DNA of 64,000 nucleotides from Rhodospirillales bacterium (GCA_003165335.1 PLTD01000218.1:1-64000); one strand, 5' to 3'; positions 1 through 8,394 are shown, numbered from the stretch's first letter. A program made the numbers and translations. Notes: generated by a model from the sequence alone, not told the origin.

Positions 1-752
1 TTATACATCGCGCCGAAATGGACCGGGCCATAGGTGACGCGATATTTCAGGGCGTCGTCCCATCGGGTGTCCTGGGTGTCGCCGCCGCCAGCCATCAGGC
101 CGTTATAGCCGATGAAGGAAAAGGAATAGGCGCCGCCGGCCGGATCATACGTGAGCATCGCATCGGTACCGAGCGCGCGCTGACGACCGAAGGTCAGCGT
201 GCCGAACTCCGCGGACGATACACCGCCATAAAGTTCGTCGTCGAAGGGTTGGCCCGCCCGCGCGCCATCGCCGGCAAAGGAATAGCTGCTCCTGGGGAGA
301 CCATTATCGCGGATGTTGGTGGCTGCCAGGTTGGCGAGCTGGGCGGACTGCGGATTGATGCCGGTCGAAGCGTTGAACACAACCGACCAGTCGGGCAGAA
401 ACTCCTCCCGGGCCTTGAGGCCCAGACCCGTCTGCGACAGGTTGTTGGGCGCAATCAGCAATCGTGAGTGGTTGCCGTTTCGGTTAACCAGTGATTCGCC
501 TTCGTAGTTGTTGCCGTTCTCCGGTATGCCGTGGCTCACCCAGCCCACCCCGAGGTCATAGGTGCCGTACAGGGTGATACCTCGCCAAGTCAGCGGGCAA
601 TCGCTGAAGAAGACCTCCTGCGCACTCGCGCAGGGTGCGAAGGTGCCAGGGGCAGCCGGAGCCGGGACGGTAGGAAGTTCAGCGTGCGCGGCATGATTCA
701 AAACGAATGTTGAAGCAAGCGCTCCAATGGCGCGCCACCTGACAGACCGCAT
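1..752 (-). CDS. Outer-membrane porin (Gram-negative porin family), C-terminus cut by window edge
   Basis: Reading the minus strand from an ATG at 752 gives 250 codons that run off the start of the window without a stop, so this is the N-terminal part of a longer protein. The first about 24 residues (MRSVRWRAIGALASTF..., ending near AARA) look like a signal peptide. The mature part reads like a trimeric general porin: TLYGTYDLGVGWVSHG at the first beta strand, then alternating aromatic/polar strands, SAEFGTLTFGRQR (a typical porin strand with the constriction-loop region after it) and YSFSFIGYNGLMAGG. It would let small solutes across the outer membrane, and given the neighbourhood a purine-related solute is possible, but substrate cannot be read from sequence. 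A 36-nt inverted repeat lies just upstream (788-823). Family call is by pattern only. Confidence 0.75.
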   Translation of the reverse strand, partial: MRSVRWRAIGALASTFVLNHAAHAELPTVPAPAAPGTFAPCASAQEVFFSDCPLTWRGITLYGTYDLGVGWVSHGIPENGNNYEGESLVNRNGNHSRLLIAPNNLSQTGLGLKAREEFLPDWSVVFNASTGINPQSAQLANLAATNIRDNGLPRSSYSFAGDGARAGQPFDDELYGGVSSAEFGTLTFGRQRALGTDAMLTYDPAGGAYSFSFIGYNGLMAGGGDTQDTRWDDALKYRVTYGPVHFGAMY

Positions 753-787
753 CGTACTTGCCCTTGGGAGAAGCTGTTATAAAAACA

Positions 788-823
788 AAAATACGTTATA
801 TCCAGTTAGATATTACGTATTTT
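788..823. promoter_or_regulatory. 36-nt near-perfect inverted repeat upstream of the porin
   Basis: Two 15-nt arms (AAAATACGTTATATC and GATATTACGTATTTT) pair at 14 of 15 positions around a 6-nt centre, in AT-rich DNA 36 nt upstream of the porin start. Symmetry and position suggest an operator or the -35/-10 region of the porin promoter. It lacks the GC-rich stem and T-tract of a terminator. The rest of 824-1063 holds nothing recognisable. Confidence 0.5.
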
Positions 824-1063
824 ACAGCTGAGCAAGCGTTGCGGCGGGCACTTTGTCCCGGCGAGCATTGTCAAAGGAACGAGGCGGCTAAGATAATAGA
901 CGATGCAACCGATATCGAAGGCCGCCATCAGTTTCCGCGTGACATCATTTGCCAGGCCATATGGCCCTATTGTCGACTTGCCCTGAATTATCGAGGAGTT
1001 GGGGGCGGAACGGGGCTCAGAGGCCATCACCGCTTGAAACGAAGTCACCGCTCCAGAGTGACG

Positions 1064-1266
1064 GCAAACCACACCCTGCACTTGTAGGGAAAACAGCGAT
1101 CCCTTCGCAACAACTACCCGACGCTGTCGGCCGTCTTCTTGATGAACAGCAACCGTTATCCGTTCCTCTCATCTGGGTCATCCAGTTGGCTGATTGTAAG
1201 CGGCGTTTTCATTATCGGATTTCTGGTCAGGCATTCTTTCAAGCTGAAACACTCCGGTCGCGCGGC
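1064..1266 (+). pseudogene. Decayed internal fragment of puuD (urate oxidase), inverted relative to the intact gene
   Basis: Translating this stretch in the frame starting GCA at 1064 gives ANHTLHL, a TAG stop at 1085-1087, then GKQRSLRNNYPTLSAV, FLMNSNRYPFLSSG and WLIVSGVFIIGFLVRHSF. This matches the middle membrane part of the intact PuuD encoded at 5665-6867 almost residue for residue (GKQRSLHNNYLTLPVV, FLMISNHYPFLSSG, WLIVSGVFIIGFLVRHFF). Nucleotide identity to the copy at about 6032-6233 is roughly 85 percent by eye. Similarity stops abruptly near 1266, and no start or C-terminal cytochrome domain is present. It is a remnant of a duplicated or formerly second puuD, not a functional gene. 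Confidence 0.85.
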
Positions 1267-1430
1267 GCTGTTCGAGTTCAGAGCCATATTAACGCAGGCG
1301 TTATCCATTTTTCGGCTGCGTCGGGTGACTTGGCTGCTATATACGCCCAAGGCGAAGGTCGTGGCGAAGATACGACAGCTAATTTGAGAACATTAAGTCG
1401 CCGCTTGGAAAAAAGGGAAGGAACACCGTG

Positions 1431-2081
1431 ATGCTCGATCTCTCTGTCGATGAGGTGCTGACAACGACCCGCACCGTGCGCAAACGCCTGGACCTCAGCC
1501 GTCCGGTCCCGCGCTCTCTGGTCGAGACCTGCTTCGATCTCGCACTCCAAGCGCCTAATGGTTCCAACAACCAGGCTTTCGAATTCGTGATTGTCGAAGA
1601 TAGGGCGATGCGGGCCAAGGTTGCGGACATCTATCGTGCCGGGATGCAGCATTTCGTCGATATGATCACCAAGGATCCATCGATCTATGGAACCCACGAT
1701 GTCGGCCGTTCGCACCGTCGAGAGCAAATGAGCGAATCGACTGCCTTTCTCAACGACCACATGCATGAAGTTCCACTGTTGGTCATTCCGACACTGCTCG
1801 GGCGGATGGAGGGCCAGAACAGTTTCTATCAGGCCAGCCTCTGGGGATCTGTCTGGCCTGTGACCTGGAACTTTATGCTGGCGGCTCGCTCGCGTGGGCT
1901 GGGCACGGCACTGACGACAGTCCATCTGTGGCGCGAACGCGAAATGGCGGATCTGTTGGGCATTCCTTTCGAGAGATATACCCAGGTCGGCCTTATACCG
2001 GTTGCCTATACTTTAGGGACCGATTTCAAGCGAGGTCAGCGCGTGCCGGCCAGTGAGGTTATGCATTGGGACCGCTGGTAG
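1431..2081 (+). CDS. Nitroreductase-family FMN oxidoreductase
   Basis: A 216-residue protein with the nitroreductase fold signature. The N-terminal TTRTVRKRLDLSRPVP matches the family's R-(S/T)-x-R FMN-phosphate-binding start, LALQAPNGSNNQAFEFVIV is the typical A-P-(S/N)...N-x-Q-x-W/F region that contacts FMN, and the C-terminal part has the conserved GLGTALTT (G-L-G-(T/S)) followed by LLGIPF and the vxx-lpvaY strand. Such enzymes are cytosolic homodimers that transfer hydride from NAD(P)H to nitro, quinone or enone substrates. ATG 1431 is chosen over GTG 1428 because AAGGGAAGGA at 1413-1422 is better spaced for it. The physiological substrate is unknown; the next gene follows after 57 nt and may be cotranscribed. 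Confidence 0.8.
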   Translation: MLDLSVDEVLTTTRTVRKRLDLSRPVPRSLVETCFDLALQAPNGSNNQAFEFVIVEDRAMRAKVADIYRAGMQHFVDMITKDPSIYGTHDVGRSHRREQMSESTAFLNDHMHEVPLLVIPTLLGRMEGQNSFYQASLWGSVWPVTWNFMLAARSRGLGTALTTVHLWREREMADLLGIPFERYTQVGLIPVAYTLGTDFKRGQRVPASEVMHWDRW

Positions 2082-2138
2082 TCGAGCCCGGCACCGTCTA
2101 GAAAGTTTCAACGAATTCGACCCCATGGGAGCCTCAGA

Positions 2139-2516
2139 ATGACGACAGCCCGCGACCTCGCCAAAGCTTCGCTCGAAGCGGTAAAGGCCCGTAATAAAGA
2201 GGCGTGGGTGGCGCTCTATGAGGAGGACGGAATGGTGCAGGACCCGGTGGGCGTCTCTCGCTTCGACGCGACCGGCAAAGGCCATCAAGGTCGAAACGCG
2301 ATTGCCGCCTTCTGGGACGTATTTATGGCGAACCAGGAATCCTTCGATTACACGATTCACCATACAGCGATCGGCGGCGACGAAGTGGCGGCTTATGCCA
2401 CACTGCATATCGCCCTGAAGGGTGGCGTCAAATTCGATGTGCCGGTGCTCAACGTCTACAAGATGTCGCCCAACGGCAAGTTGGCTTCCTTGCGTTCCTT
2501 TTGGGAAGGCGGCTGA
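2139..2516 (+). CDS. NTF2-like / SnoaL-like small protein
   Basis: This 125-residue protein has the compact alpha+beta cone pattern of the NTF2/ketosteroid-isomerase superfamily. An N-terminal helix (ARDLAKASLEAVKARNKEAWVALY) leads into the acidic YEEDGMVQDPVG strand, then GHQGRNAIAAFWDVFM, and a sheet ending LNVYKMSPNGKLASLRSFW, the usual closing strand with a conserved tryptophan. Members act as isomerases, small hydrolases or binding proteins. A GGGAG ribosome-binding site precedes the ATG. The gene lies 57 nt after the nitroreductase on the same strand, so the two are probably one transcript. No catalytic assignment is justified from sequence. Confidence 0.75.
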   Translation: MTTARDLAKASLEAVKARNKEAWVALYEEDGMVQDPVGVSRFDATGKGHQGRNAIAAFWDVFMANQESFDYTIHHTAIGGDEVAAYATLHIALKGGVKFDVPVLNVYKMSPNGKLASLRSFWEGG

Positions 2517-2577
2517 TCCGTCGCGGCCTAGCAACGCGAGTCGGCTGATCGCCTTTCGCTTTCCCGTTCAGCCCGAT

Positions 2578-3459
2578 CTATTCCCGCATTTTCCGCCCGA
2601 GCGCCTGCCAGCGGGCTGATAGATCGTCTTCGGTCAGGGCATCGGTCGCCTTGCTGACCGCGTGCAGGATGGGCGTGCCGATATCGACATCCTTGGCCAA
2701 TGTGCTGGCCAGCTTCAGGTCCTTGCGCAGGATGGCGAGCAGCCGTCGTGTGACATCCGGGTCATCGGAATTTGCCAATAACAGGTCGCGATAGGCGCCA
2801 TAATTCCCCGAGGCGAAGTTTCGCCCGGAACTTACCTCCATTACGCCGGTCAGGAACGGCAGATCGATGCCTAGCCGGGCGGCGAGATGCGCCGCCTCGT
2901 TCATCAGCAGCATATTCGCCACGCCCAGAATGTTATTGACGATCTTAACGCCGGCAGCACTTCCGACCGGGCCGCAGCGAAAGACCGGCCGACCAAGTGC
3001 GTCCAAGACAGGTTGCAGTTTGGCAAAAACCTCATCTGAGCCCGACGCCATAATGCTCATCGTTGCATCGGCAGCCCGAACCGGGCCGCCGCTGACAGGG
3101 GCATCGACGACGACGGCATTCTTCGTTCCAAGCGCTGCAGCCGCTTCGCCGATCGTGCGGGGAAGAACTGAGCTCATGATGGCGACATAAGGCGCATGCT
3201 CAGGGTCGATCGATAACAATAAGCCGTCCGGCCCTACTGTCACGTCCGCAACCTCGGCATCGTTTCCGACCATGACAATGATCAGGTCGCTCTGGGCGAG
3301 ATCGCCTGCCCGCGCACTGGCGGCGACACCCTTCGCGCGAAAGGGTTTGAGTGCTTCTTCCCGAATGTCGCAGACGCTGACGCAATAGCCCGCCTTCAGG
3401 AGATTCTCGGCCATGGGACGCCCCATGCTGCCCAGGCCGATAACGCCTATATTCCGCAT
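2578..3459 (-). CDS. 3-hydroxyisobutyrate dehydrogenase / tartronate semialdehyde reductase family oxidoreductase
   Basis: The 293-residue protein starts with a Rossmann motif GLGSMGRPMAENLLKAGY and an acidic NAD(P)-discriminating position (VCDIR). It carries the substrate-binding signature DAPVSGGPVRAADATMSIMASG near residue 120 and the catalytic lysine in VGSAAGVKIVNNILG near residue 170, followed by the all-helical C-terminal domain. The family interconverts small beta-hydroxyacids and semialdehydes. In a purine cluster the attractive role is reduction of tartronate semialdehyde made from glyoxylate, but no glyoxylate carboligase is in the window, so this remains an inference. It is transcribed away from the luciferase-like gene at 3721; the 260 nt between them hold both promoters but no clear operator. 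Confidence 0.85.
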   Translation of the reverse strand: MRNIGVIGLGSMGRPMAENLLKAGYCVSVCDIREEALKPFRAKGVAASARAGDLAQSDLIIVMVGNDAEVADVTVGPDGLLLSIDPEHAPYVAIMSSVLPRTIGEAAAALGTKNAVVVDAPVSGGPVRAADATMSIMASGSDEVFAKLQPVLDALGRPVFRCGPVGSAAGVKIVNNILGVANMLLMNEAAHLAARLGIDLPFLTGVMEVSSGRNFASGNYGAYRDLLLANSDDPDVTRRLLAILRKDLKLASTLAKDVDIGTPILHAVSKATDALTEDDLSARWQALGRKMRE

Positions 3460-3720
3460 TCAAACTCTCCCTCAATCATTTATGCATAATCCGGGTCCAT
3501 GGGGCCGCGCTAAAGCGCTCCCCGTCCTTAACAGTCAAACTAGCGCCAACCTTGATCTAAAGCAGGCGCAAATCGCAACCTTGCTTCGCTAGGATGGCAT
3601 TCTTGGACATTCGCGGTGCAGGACACTTGCATTTCGCCTCGGCCCCCATCAAACGAGAGCTCATCGATACGGATTGCATGTACGGCGGCTTACCGGGGCT
3701 GCCCGCAGGGGGAAATCACT

Positions 3721-4674
3721 ATGACTTCTAAACTCCAGCCGCAGCTATCGCTGCATCTGCTCAATTTCGCACCCGAAGGTCACACGGCCGGCTGGTCGCA
3801 CCTGCTCGCCTTCGCGCGGGCCTGCGATGCGGCAGGTATCGACCGTGTGAACGTGTCGGATCACGTCGTCTACGGCGAAGCGCTGGAGGAATATGCCAAG
3901 CCTGAGGTCGGCGGTCGCGAGGGTGGCAAGCAGCCGACAGGACCCGACGGCCAATGGCTGGACCCGCTGACAACGCTGGCGGTCATCGCCGGCCAGACCA
4001 CGCGGGTGCGCCTGGGAACGCAGATATTGCTGGCGGCGCTCCGCCGGCCGGTGACGCTGGCCAAAAGCGCGGCGACCTTGGATGTGCTTTCGGGAGGGCG
4101 GCTGGACCTTGGCGTGGGCGTCGGCTGGCAGAAGGCCGAATACGATGCGGCGGGCCTGCCGTTCGAGCGGCGGGGCAAGCTTCTGGATCATACCCTGGAG
4201 GTCATTCAGACTCTGTGGCGCGACCGCCGGGCTTCTTTCACATCGCCTGAGTTGACGTTCGACGGCATCCATCAAATGCCCAAGCCGCTTCAGGACGGCG
4301 GCGTGCCGATCTGGATCAGCGGCACCATCCGCGACACCACCGTCCGTCGACTCGTCAGTTACGGCGAACGCTGGATTCCTTGGGGCAAAGACGACAGCGA
4401 TATGACGGAATCCCTGCCGCGGATGAAAGAGGCGCTTGCCAAGGCCGGCGGCAATCCCGACCGGCTTCAGGCCAGCGGACCTCTGCCCGCCGTCTGGACA
4501 GCAGACCGCAAGTTGGACCTACCACGAACAATGGAGCGCGTGCCGGCTAGGGTCGTGGCCGGTCAAACCGACTTCATGCTCCCCTTCCTCCCATCGGCCG
4601 ATTCTGCCGAAACCGAGGCCAAACTTCGCGAGATCGTGCAGGCCTTCCGAAGCGCAACTGGGCGCCCGCAATAG
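3721..4674 (+). CDS. Luciferase-like (LLM class) flavin-dependent oxidoreductase
   Basis: A 317-residue TIM-barrel protein of the bacterial luciferase-like monooxygenase family. Recognisable parts are the N-terminal FARACDAAGIDRVNVSDHVVYGE, LTTLAVIAGQTTRVRLGTQILLAALRRPVTLAKSAATLDVLSGGRLDLGVG (split here between the usual ILLxPLR and LSGGRxxLGVGxGW blocks), and VPIWISGT near residue 195. These enzymes use reduced FMN or F420; nothing here indicates F420 biosynthesis, so FMN is more likely. The upstream in-frame ATG at 3616 is not used: the N-terminal family similarity begins at MTSKLQPQ, where GGGGGAA precedes the ATG. It converges on uraH with a hairpin between them. A monooxygenase acting on a heterocycle is plausible but not shown. 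Confidence 0.8.
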   Translation: MTSKLQPQLSLHLLNFAPEGHTAGWSHLLAFARACDAAGIDRVNVSDHVVYGEALEEYAKPEVGGREGGKQPTGPDGQWLDPLTTLAVIAGQTTRVRLGTQILLAALRRPVTLAKSAATLDVLSGGRLDLGVGVGWQKAEYDAAGLPFERRGKLLDHTLEVIQTLWRDRRASFTSPELTFDGIHQMPKPLQDGGVPIWISGTIRDTTVRRLVSYGERWIPWGKDDSDMTESLPRMKEALAKAGGNPDRLQASGPLPAVWTADRKLDLPRTMERVPARVVAGQTDFMLPFLPSADSAETEAKLREIVQAFRSATGRPQ

Positions 4675-4688
4675 TCCCGATTTCGACT

Positions 4689-4713
4689 CTCAGCGCCCCT
4701 TACAGGCGCTGAG
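4689..4713. terminator. Bidirectional hairpin between convergent genes
   Basis: A 9-bp perfect stem (CTCAGCGCC / GGCGCTGAG) with a 7-nt loop lies between the stop of the luciferase-like gene and the stop of uraH. There is no T-run on either side, so it may terminate inefficiently or act as an mRNA-end stabiliser. Confidence 0.5.
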
Positions 4714-4729
4714 ATGGTCAGGTTGGGCT

Positions 4730-5095
4730 TTAGCTACCGCGGTAGGTCGAATATCCGAACGGAGAAAGCAAGAGAGGGACGTGATAGTGGCTTGATGGAT
4801 CGCTTATTTGGAAGCGGATCGGAATAAAGTCATAAAAGCCTGATCCGGAAACCTCCATTTGGTTCTCCTGATAGGCTCCCGCCGCGAACACAATCTCATA
4901 GGTACCGCTCGTTAGAGCAGCTCCTTCGAGCAAAGGTTGATTCGTCCGGCCTTCGTCGTTGGTTCGACCATGACCGATCTGGTGTCGATCGTCCCCGACG
5001 ATGCGGAAGAGCGTAAATTCCAGCCTTCGCGCCGGTTGGCCCGACCGCACATCGAGGACGTGCGTCGTCAATCTTCCGGCTATTTTTTCGTTCAT
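4730..5095 (-). CDS. uraH: 5-hydroxyisourate hydrolase (HIUase, transthyretin-like)
   Basis: The 121-residue product has all HIUase hallmarks: RLTTHVLDVRSGQPA at the N-terminus with the catalytic histidine, the RTNDEGR turn, and SSHYHVPLLLSPFGYSTYRGS at the C-terminus ending in the diagnostic Y-R-G-S tetrapeptide. It hydrolyses the unstable 5-hydroxyisourate made by urate oxidase to OHCU. It is the last gene of the urate operon puuD-uraD-uraH, starting 10 nt after the uraD stop, so urate would go to (S)-allantoin through three adjacent genes. No signal peptide is seen, so the enzyme is cytosolic; it is normally a tetramer with active sites at dimer interfaces. Confidence 0.96.
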   Translation of the reverse strand: MNEKIAGRLTTHVLDVRSGQPARRLEFTLFRIVGDDRHQIGHGRTNDEGRTNQPLLEGAALTSGTYEIVFAAGAYQENQMEVSGSGFYDFIPIRFQISDPSSHYHVPLLLSPFGYSTYRGS

Positions 5096-5105
5096 GATGA
5101 TGCGC

Positions 5106-5618
5106 TCATGGCTGAATGAGATCGGCTAAGCGGAACCAGGCAATTTTGCCGACTTCGCCCAGCGCCGTTTCGATCTCTTGAACATAGACATTATTGGTCC
5201 GGGTCTCGAGTGCATGCAGGACAGCCTGCCGATCACGCTGGCCGCGCACCGCGATAATGAACGGAAATCCGAACCGATCGCGATATCGTTGGTTCAGCGA
5301 TGCGAGATGCATTGCCTCGTCGCGTGCGAGGTGAGCCAGGCCAACGCTAGCCTGCTCAGCCGACGATTCGGCTGTCAGCGGCGCCGCTCTCGACGTTTTA
5401 TCCGCCAGTTCTGGGTGAGCGTTGAGAAGGCCGAGCTTCTCTCCTTCGGTGGCTTTTGAGACAACTTCCAGCATCCGGCTGTGCAGCGCTTCGATGGAAG
5501 CGAACGGCCGCGTTTCGAAACAGGCTGCGGGAATCCAGGTCGAGTGTTCAAAAACGCCGGTGAGCGTATGGACGAACTCTTCTCTGTCCATCCGATTGAG
5601 TGCCGTCAGCGTGATCAC
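5106..5618 (-). CDS. uraD: 2-oxo-4-hydroxy-4-carboxy-5-ureidoimidazoline (OHCU) decarboxylase
   Basis: The 170-residue protein has the OHCU decarboxylase pattern: an N-terminal LTALNRMDREEFVHTLTGVFEHSTWI (the family's FEHSPWI-like segment), LLNAHPELADK with the catalytic histidine, then FGFPFIIAVRG near the C-terminus. It converts OHCU to (S)-allantoin. The frame stays open upstream into puuD, but GTG at 5618 gives the usual family N-terminus and length and lies 47 nt after the puuD stop, so it is preferred; a better ribosome-binding site is not visible and ATG at 5591 is the only other option downstream of the puuD stop. Second gene of the urate operon. Confidence 0.93.
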   Translation of the reverse strand: MITLTALNRMDREEFVHTLTGVFEHSTWIPAACFETRPFASIEALHSRMLEVVSKATEGEKLGLLNAHPELADKTSRAAPLTAESSAEQASVGLAHLARDEAMHLASLNQRYRDRFGFPFIIAVRGQRDRQAVLHALETRTNNVYVQEIETALGEVGKIAWFRLADLIQP

Positions 5619-5664
5619 AGCAGTAAAATGCCCAAAGCCGGCTCGCGTAGGGTTTGCATCCTCA

Positions 5665-6867
5665 TCACGGCAGTTTTGCTCCCGACGATATCCAGATGGC
5701 CAGCTTGCGACGCTCATCGTCGGTTATTTCGGTCAGATTGTTCAGCGGCATAGCGTGGCTGGCAACGGCCTGAACATAGATTTGCGGGGCCAGCGTCGCG
5801 ATCTCTGCCGGACTATCGAACATGACGCCCTTGGGGGGCTGCGACAGACCCTGGAAACGCGGCACAGCAGAATGGCAGACTTGGCATCGGGTCGACACTA
5901 TTCGCTGCACCTCCGAGAAGTCCACCGGTGTCGCAGTTTCGCTCGCTGCGCCGGTGCCTCGCACGAAGCTGGTGGTCGAGATCATGAGCGCCAGAGTCAC
6001 GAGGCTCGCCAGCGGAAGAAGCCACCATTGCGGCGCGCGACCTGAGTGTTTCAGGTTGAAGAAATGCCTGACCAGAAATCCGATGATGAAAACGCCGCTT
6101 ACAATCAGCCAACTGGATGGCCCGGACGAGAGGAACGGGTAATGGTTGCTGATCATCAAGAAAACGACCGGCAGCGTAAGGTAATTGTTGTGGAGGGACC
6201 GCTGCTTTCCCTGCAAACCCAGAGTGGGGTTTGCCTTCTCGCCGAGCAAAAGCGCCGCGATGATTTTCTTCTGGTTGGGAATGATAACGAAAAATACATT
6301 CGCGACCATGATCGAGCCGACAAGAGCGCCGATTTGCATCATGGCGCCGCGTCCGCTGAATAGGTGGGTCAGCCCCCAGATGGCGACAACCAAAAGAACG
6401 AAACCGGCAATAGAAAGCCGCGCAGGATTTCTGCCCAACGCTGAGCGGCAGATGGAATCATATATCAACCAACTGATCGGCAATGACAGAAGGGCGATTA
6501 TGACTGCGTTCGCGCTGCCGATATCAGCTACCGAGCGGTCGATCAAATAGAGGTCGGGATTGCTATAATAAACGACGACAAGCAGCGCGAAGCCGAAGAT
6601 CCACGTCGAGTAGGCTTCCCACTTGAACCAGGTTAACTCGTTCGGGAGGAAGCTCGGCGCGACCATATATTTTTGAATTCGGTAGAACCCGCCACCGTGG
6701 ACCTGCCAGGCTTCGCCACCGACGCCCGGGTCGAGCATATCATTTTTCTTCAATCCGGCATCAAGGGCTATAAAGTAAAAGGACGATCCAATCCAAGCAA
6801 TTCCCGCAATGACGTGCACCCACCGCAATAAAAGTTCTACCCAATCACCTATCTGCCACAAATCCAT
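5665..6867 (-). CDS. puuD: Membrane-bound urate oxidase PuuD with C-terminal cytochrome c domain
   Basis: The 400-residue protein is a multi-pass membrane protein (helices starting VELLLRWVHVIAGIAWIGSSFYFIALDAGL, then FGFALLVVVYY, VIIALLSLPISWLIY, LSIAGFVLLVVAIWGLTHLF and others) with the urate oxidase N domain. It ends in a periplasmic cytochrome c module with one CXXCH haem motif, RCQVCHSAVPRFQG, near residue 333. PuuD oxidises urate to 5-hydroxyisourate and passes electrons to the respiratory chain rather than making hydrogen peroxide. It heads the operon with uraD and uraH, which process its product. A 19-bp operator-like palindrome lies about 205 nt upstream (7072-7090). A decayed fragment of the same gene lies at 1064-1266. 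Confidence 0.95.
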   Translation of the reverse strand: MDLWQIGDWVELLLRWVHVIAGIAWIGSSFYFIALDAGLKKNDMLDPGVGGEAWQVHGGGFYRIQKYMVAPSFLPNELTWFKWEAYSTWIFGFALLVVVYYSNPDLYLIDRSVADIGSANAVIIALLSLPISWLIYDSICRSALGRNPARLSIAGFVLLVVAIWGLTHLFSGRGAMMQIGALVGSIMVANVFFVIIPNQKKIIAALLLGEKANPTLGLQGKQRSLHNNYLTLPVVFLMISNHYPFLSSGPSSWLIVSGVFIIGFLVRHFFNLKHSGRAPQWWLLPLASLVTLALMISTTSFVRGTGAASETATPVDFSEVQRIVSTRCQVCHSAVPRFQGLSQPPKGVMFDSPAEIATLAPQIYVQAVASHAMPLNNLTEITDDERRKLAIWISSGAKLP

Positions 6868-7071
6868 ATGATCGTCCGAGAAATAGTTACTTCATGGAGC
6901 GCGAAAATTGCAGAATTCGTTAGTGAGTTTAGGCGAGGTATCAGGATATAGATCCGTTGGATTGCAAATCAATCACATAGTTAAATAGAGGAACATCCTT
7001 CGACGGTGGACAACTGCACCCATCATTAGTCGCACTGCAGCAATTCAAATAGCAGAAAATATTCATCACCC

Positions 7072-7090
7072 TGATGCCGAACCGGCATCA
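7072..7090. promoter_or_regulatory. 19-bp palindromic operator-like element, copy A (upstream of puuD)
   Basis: TGATGCCGAACCGGCATCA, two perfect 8-nt arms around AAC. It lies in the 270-nt gap between the MFS gene and puuD, about 205 nt before the puuD start. The same 19-mer pattern recurs at 8395, 12204 and 23381, each time in front of another purine-catabolism transcript. The rest of the gap is AT-rich with no other recognisable element. Confidence 0.75.
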
Positions 7091-7140
7091 TAAGAGCGGT
7101 TCGTTTCCAGATCTCTCCCTATTGCCTGTAATGTTGCAGA

Positions 7141-8295
7141 TCATCGCGCTTGCATTCGGTCTGCCCGGAAACAGGGCAAAAACAACAATAGACCGGCAAC
7201 GGCGAACAACGAGACTACCGCTGTGAGCGCCGAAAAACCGAAACTGAAGATTGCCAGTCCGGACACAAACCCACCGGCTGCAAAGCCCAGAACCTGCGGT
7301 GCGGAGATGGCGGCCGTTGCTCGGCCGGTTGGGTCAAGTGCAACGACCAGTCCCATCTGGTAGACAGCGCCGTAATTCCAGAAAATGTTGATTCCTGAAA
7401 GTGAGGCCGCCAAAGCCGCGAAGTGCCAACTATGCTGAAATGCCACGACCGACAAGCATAGGCAGAGAGTTGCTCCCACGATCGGCCATGACCGACCCCA
7501 CCGGTTCGCTTGCCAGGCCGCCACCGAGGACCCCAATAATCCGACAGCATTGCCGACGGCTAGGGCGATACTGATGTCTTGAACCGACGAGTGTTTTCCG
7601 GCGGCGGCGGCCTCTGCGAAGGTCCAGAACGCGCCCGGCGCGGCGAACCAGAGCGCCATCGCGATCAGCGCGATTACTGCCCAACGGCCGTGGATGCTCT
7701 CGGTCGCGTTCCCTGTCTTCAATTGAGGCGTCTTGGGAAGATGTCGATGAGGCATCCATTTGACGGCGAATATGACTGCCAACGGCAATGCGCCGAGCGG
7801 AAGCAAGACGCCGCTTCCCATGGAGGATCGGTTAAGGGTGGGTGCAGCAGCGAGGACCAGCGACGCGAACATCACTACGGTCGTGAGCGCAATTCCGAGT
7901 GAACGCTCGGGGTTGCGTGTTGATCGCAAAACCAGGAACGACAGGGAAAAGAGAATTCCTTCTCCCAGAAACCCGGCCAAGAAGCGCACGACCAGAAGCA
8001 TCTCGAAACTTCGGCTTAAAAAGGCAACGATGTCGAGGCCGGCGCAGGCGAGGGCGGCTACACTTGCTGCGAGTCTCCGGTCGATCCGGCCGACCCAAAA
8101 CACAGCCAGTAACGCGGCGACACCAATTCCGATATTTTCCGCCGCACTGATCGAGCCCATTTGCGCTTCGTTGAGGTCCAATCGTGTCGCCAGTTCGGAC
8201 AGATATGCCGGGGTGACATATTGGATCGCCGATCCGGCCGTATAGAGCAGACATCCGAGCACTATCGGTCCGGTATCCGAATTATCCTTCGGCAT
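7141..8295 (-). CDS. MFS transporter, 12 membrane segments
   Basis: A 384-residue hydrophobic protein with the major facilitator pattern: alternating membrane helices, a cytoplasmic loop VFWVGRIDRRLAASVAALACAG between helices 2 and 3 (the G-x-x-x-D-R-(R/K) family motif), and a second half that repeats the pattern (AWQANRWGRSWPIVGATL). Start ATG 8295 is chosen because the open frame upstream encodes 55 polar residues unlike a transporter, and helix 1 (GPIVLGCLLYTAG) then begins close to the N-terminus; GGAG lies 11 nt before it. The substrate is not readable. A 19-bp operator element (8395-8413) sits in the divergent region shared with the oxygenase gene at 8606, suggesting coregulation with purine breakdown. 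Confidence 0.85.
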   Translation of the reverse strand: MPKDNSDTGPIVLGCLLYTAGSAIQYVTPAYLSELATRLDLNEAQMGSISAAENIGIGVAALLAVFWVGRIDRRLAASVAALACAGLDIVAFLSRSFEMLLVVRFLAGFLGEGILFSLSFLVLRSTRNPERSLGIALTTVVMFASLVLAAAPTLNRSSMGSGVLLPLGALPLAVIFAVKWMPHRHLPKTPQLKTGNATESIHGRWAVIALIAMALWFAAPGAFWTFAEAAAAGKHSSVQDISIALAVGNAVGLLGSSVAAWQANRWGRSWPIVGATLCLCLSVVAFQHSWHFAALAASLSGINIFWNYGAVYQMGLVVALDPTGRATAAISAPQVLGFAAGGFVSGLAIFSFGFSALTAVVSLFAVAGLLLFLPCFRADRMQAR

Positions 8296-8394
8296 TGAGT
8301 CTTGGAACTCCAGGCTGTTGGCGAGTATTCCGGATTGTCCAGCCAAGGTTAAATGCGCTGAGGCGATCGGACTAGAAGATAGTTTCGTTCGTTG

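Noticed and set aside
3592-3604. GATGGCATTC near 3592 and a similar string near 37280 as further 19-bp operators
   Set aside because: Only one half resembles the palindrome; the second arm is missing.
3721-4674. F420 dependence of the luciferase-like enzyme
   Set aside because: The fold allows FMN or F420, and no F420 biosynthesis gene is visible, so F420 use is not claimed.
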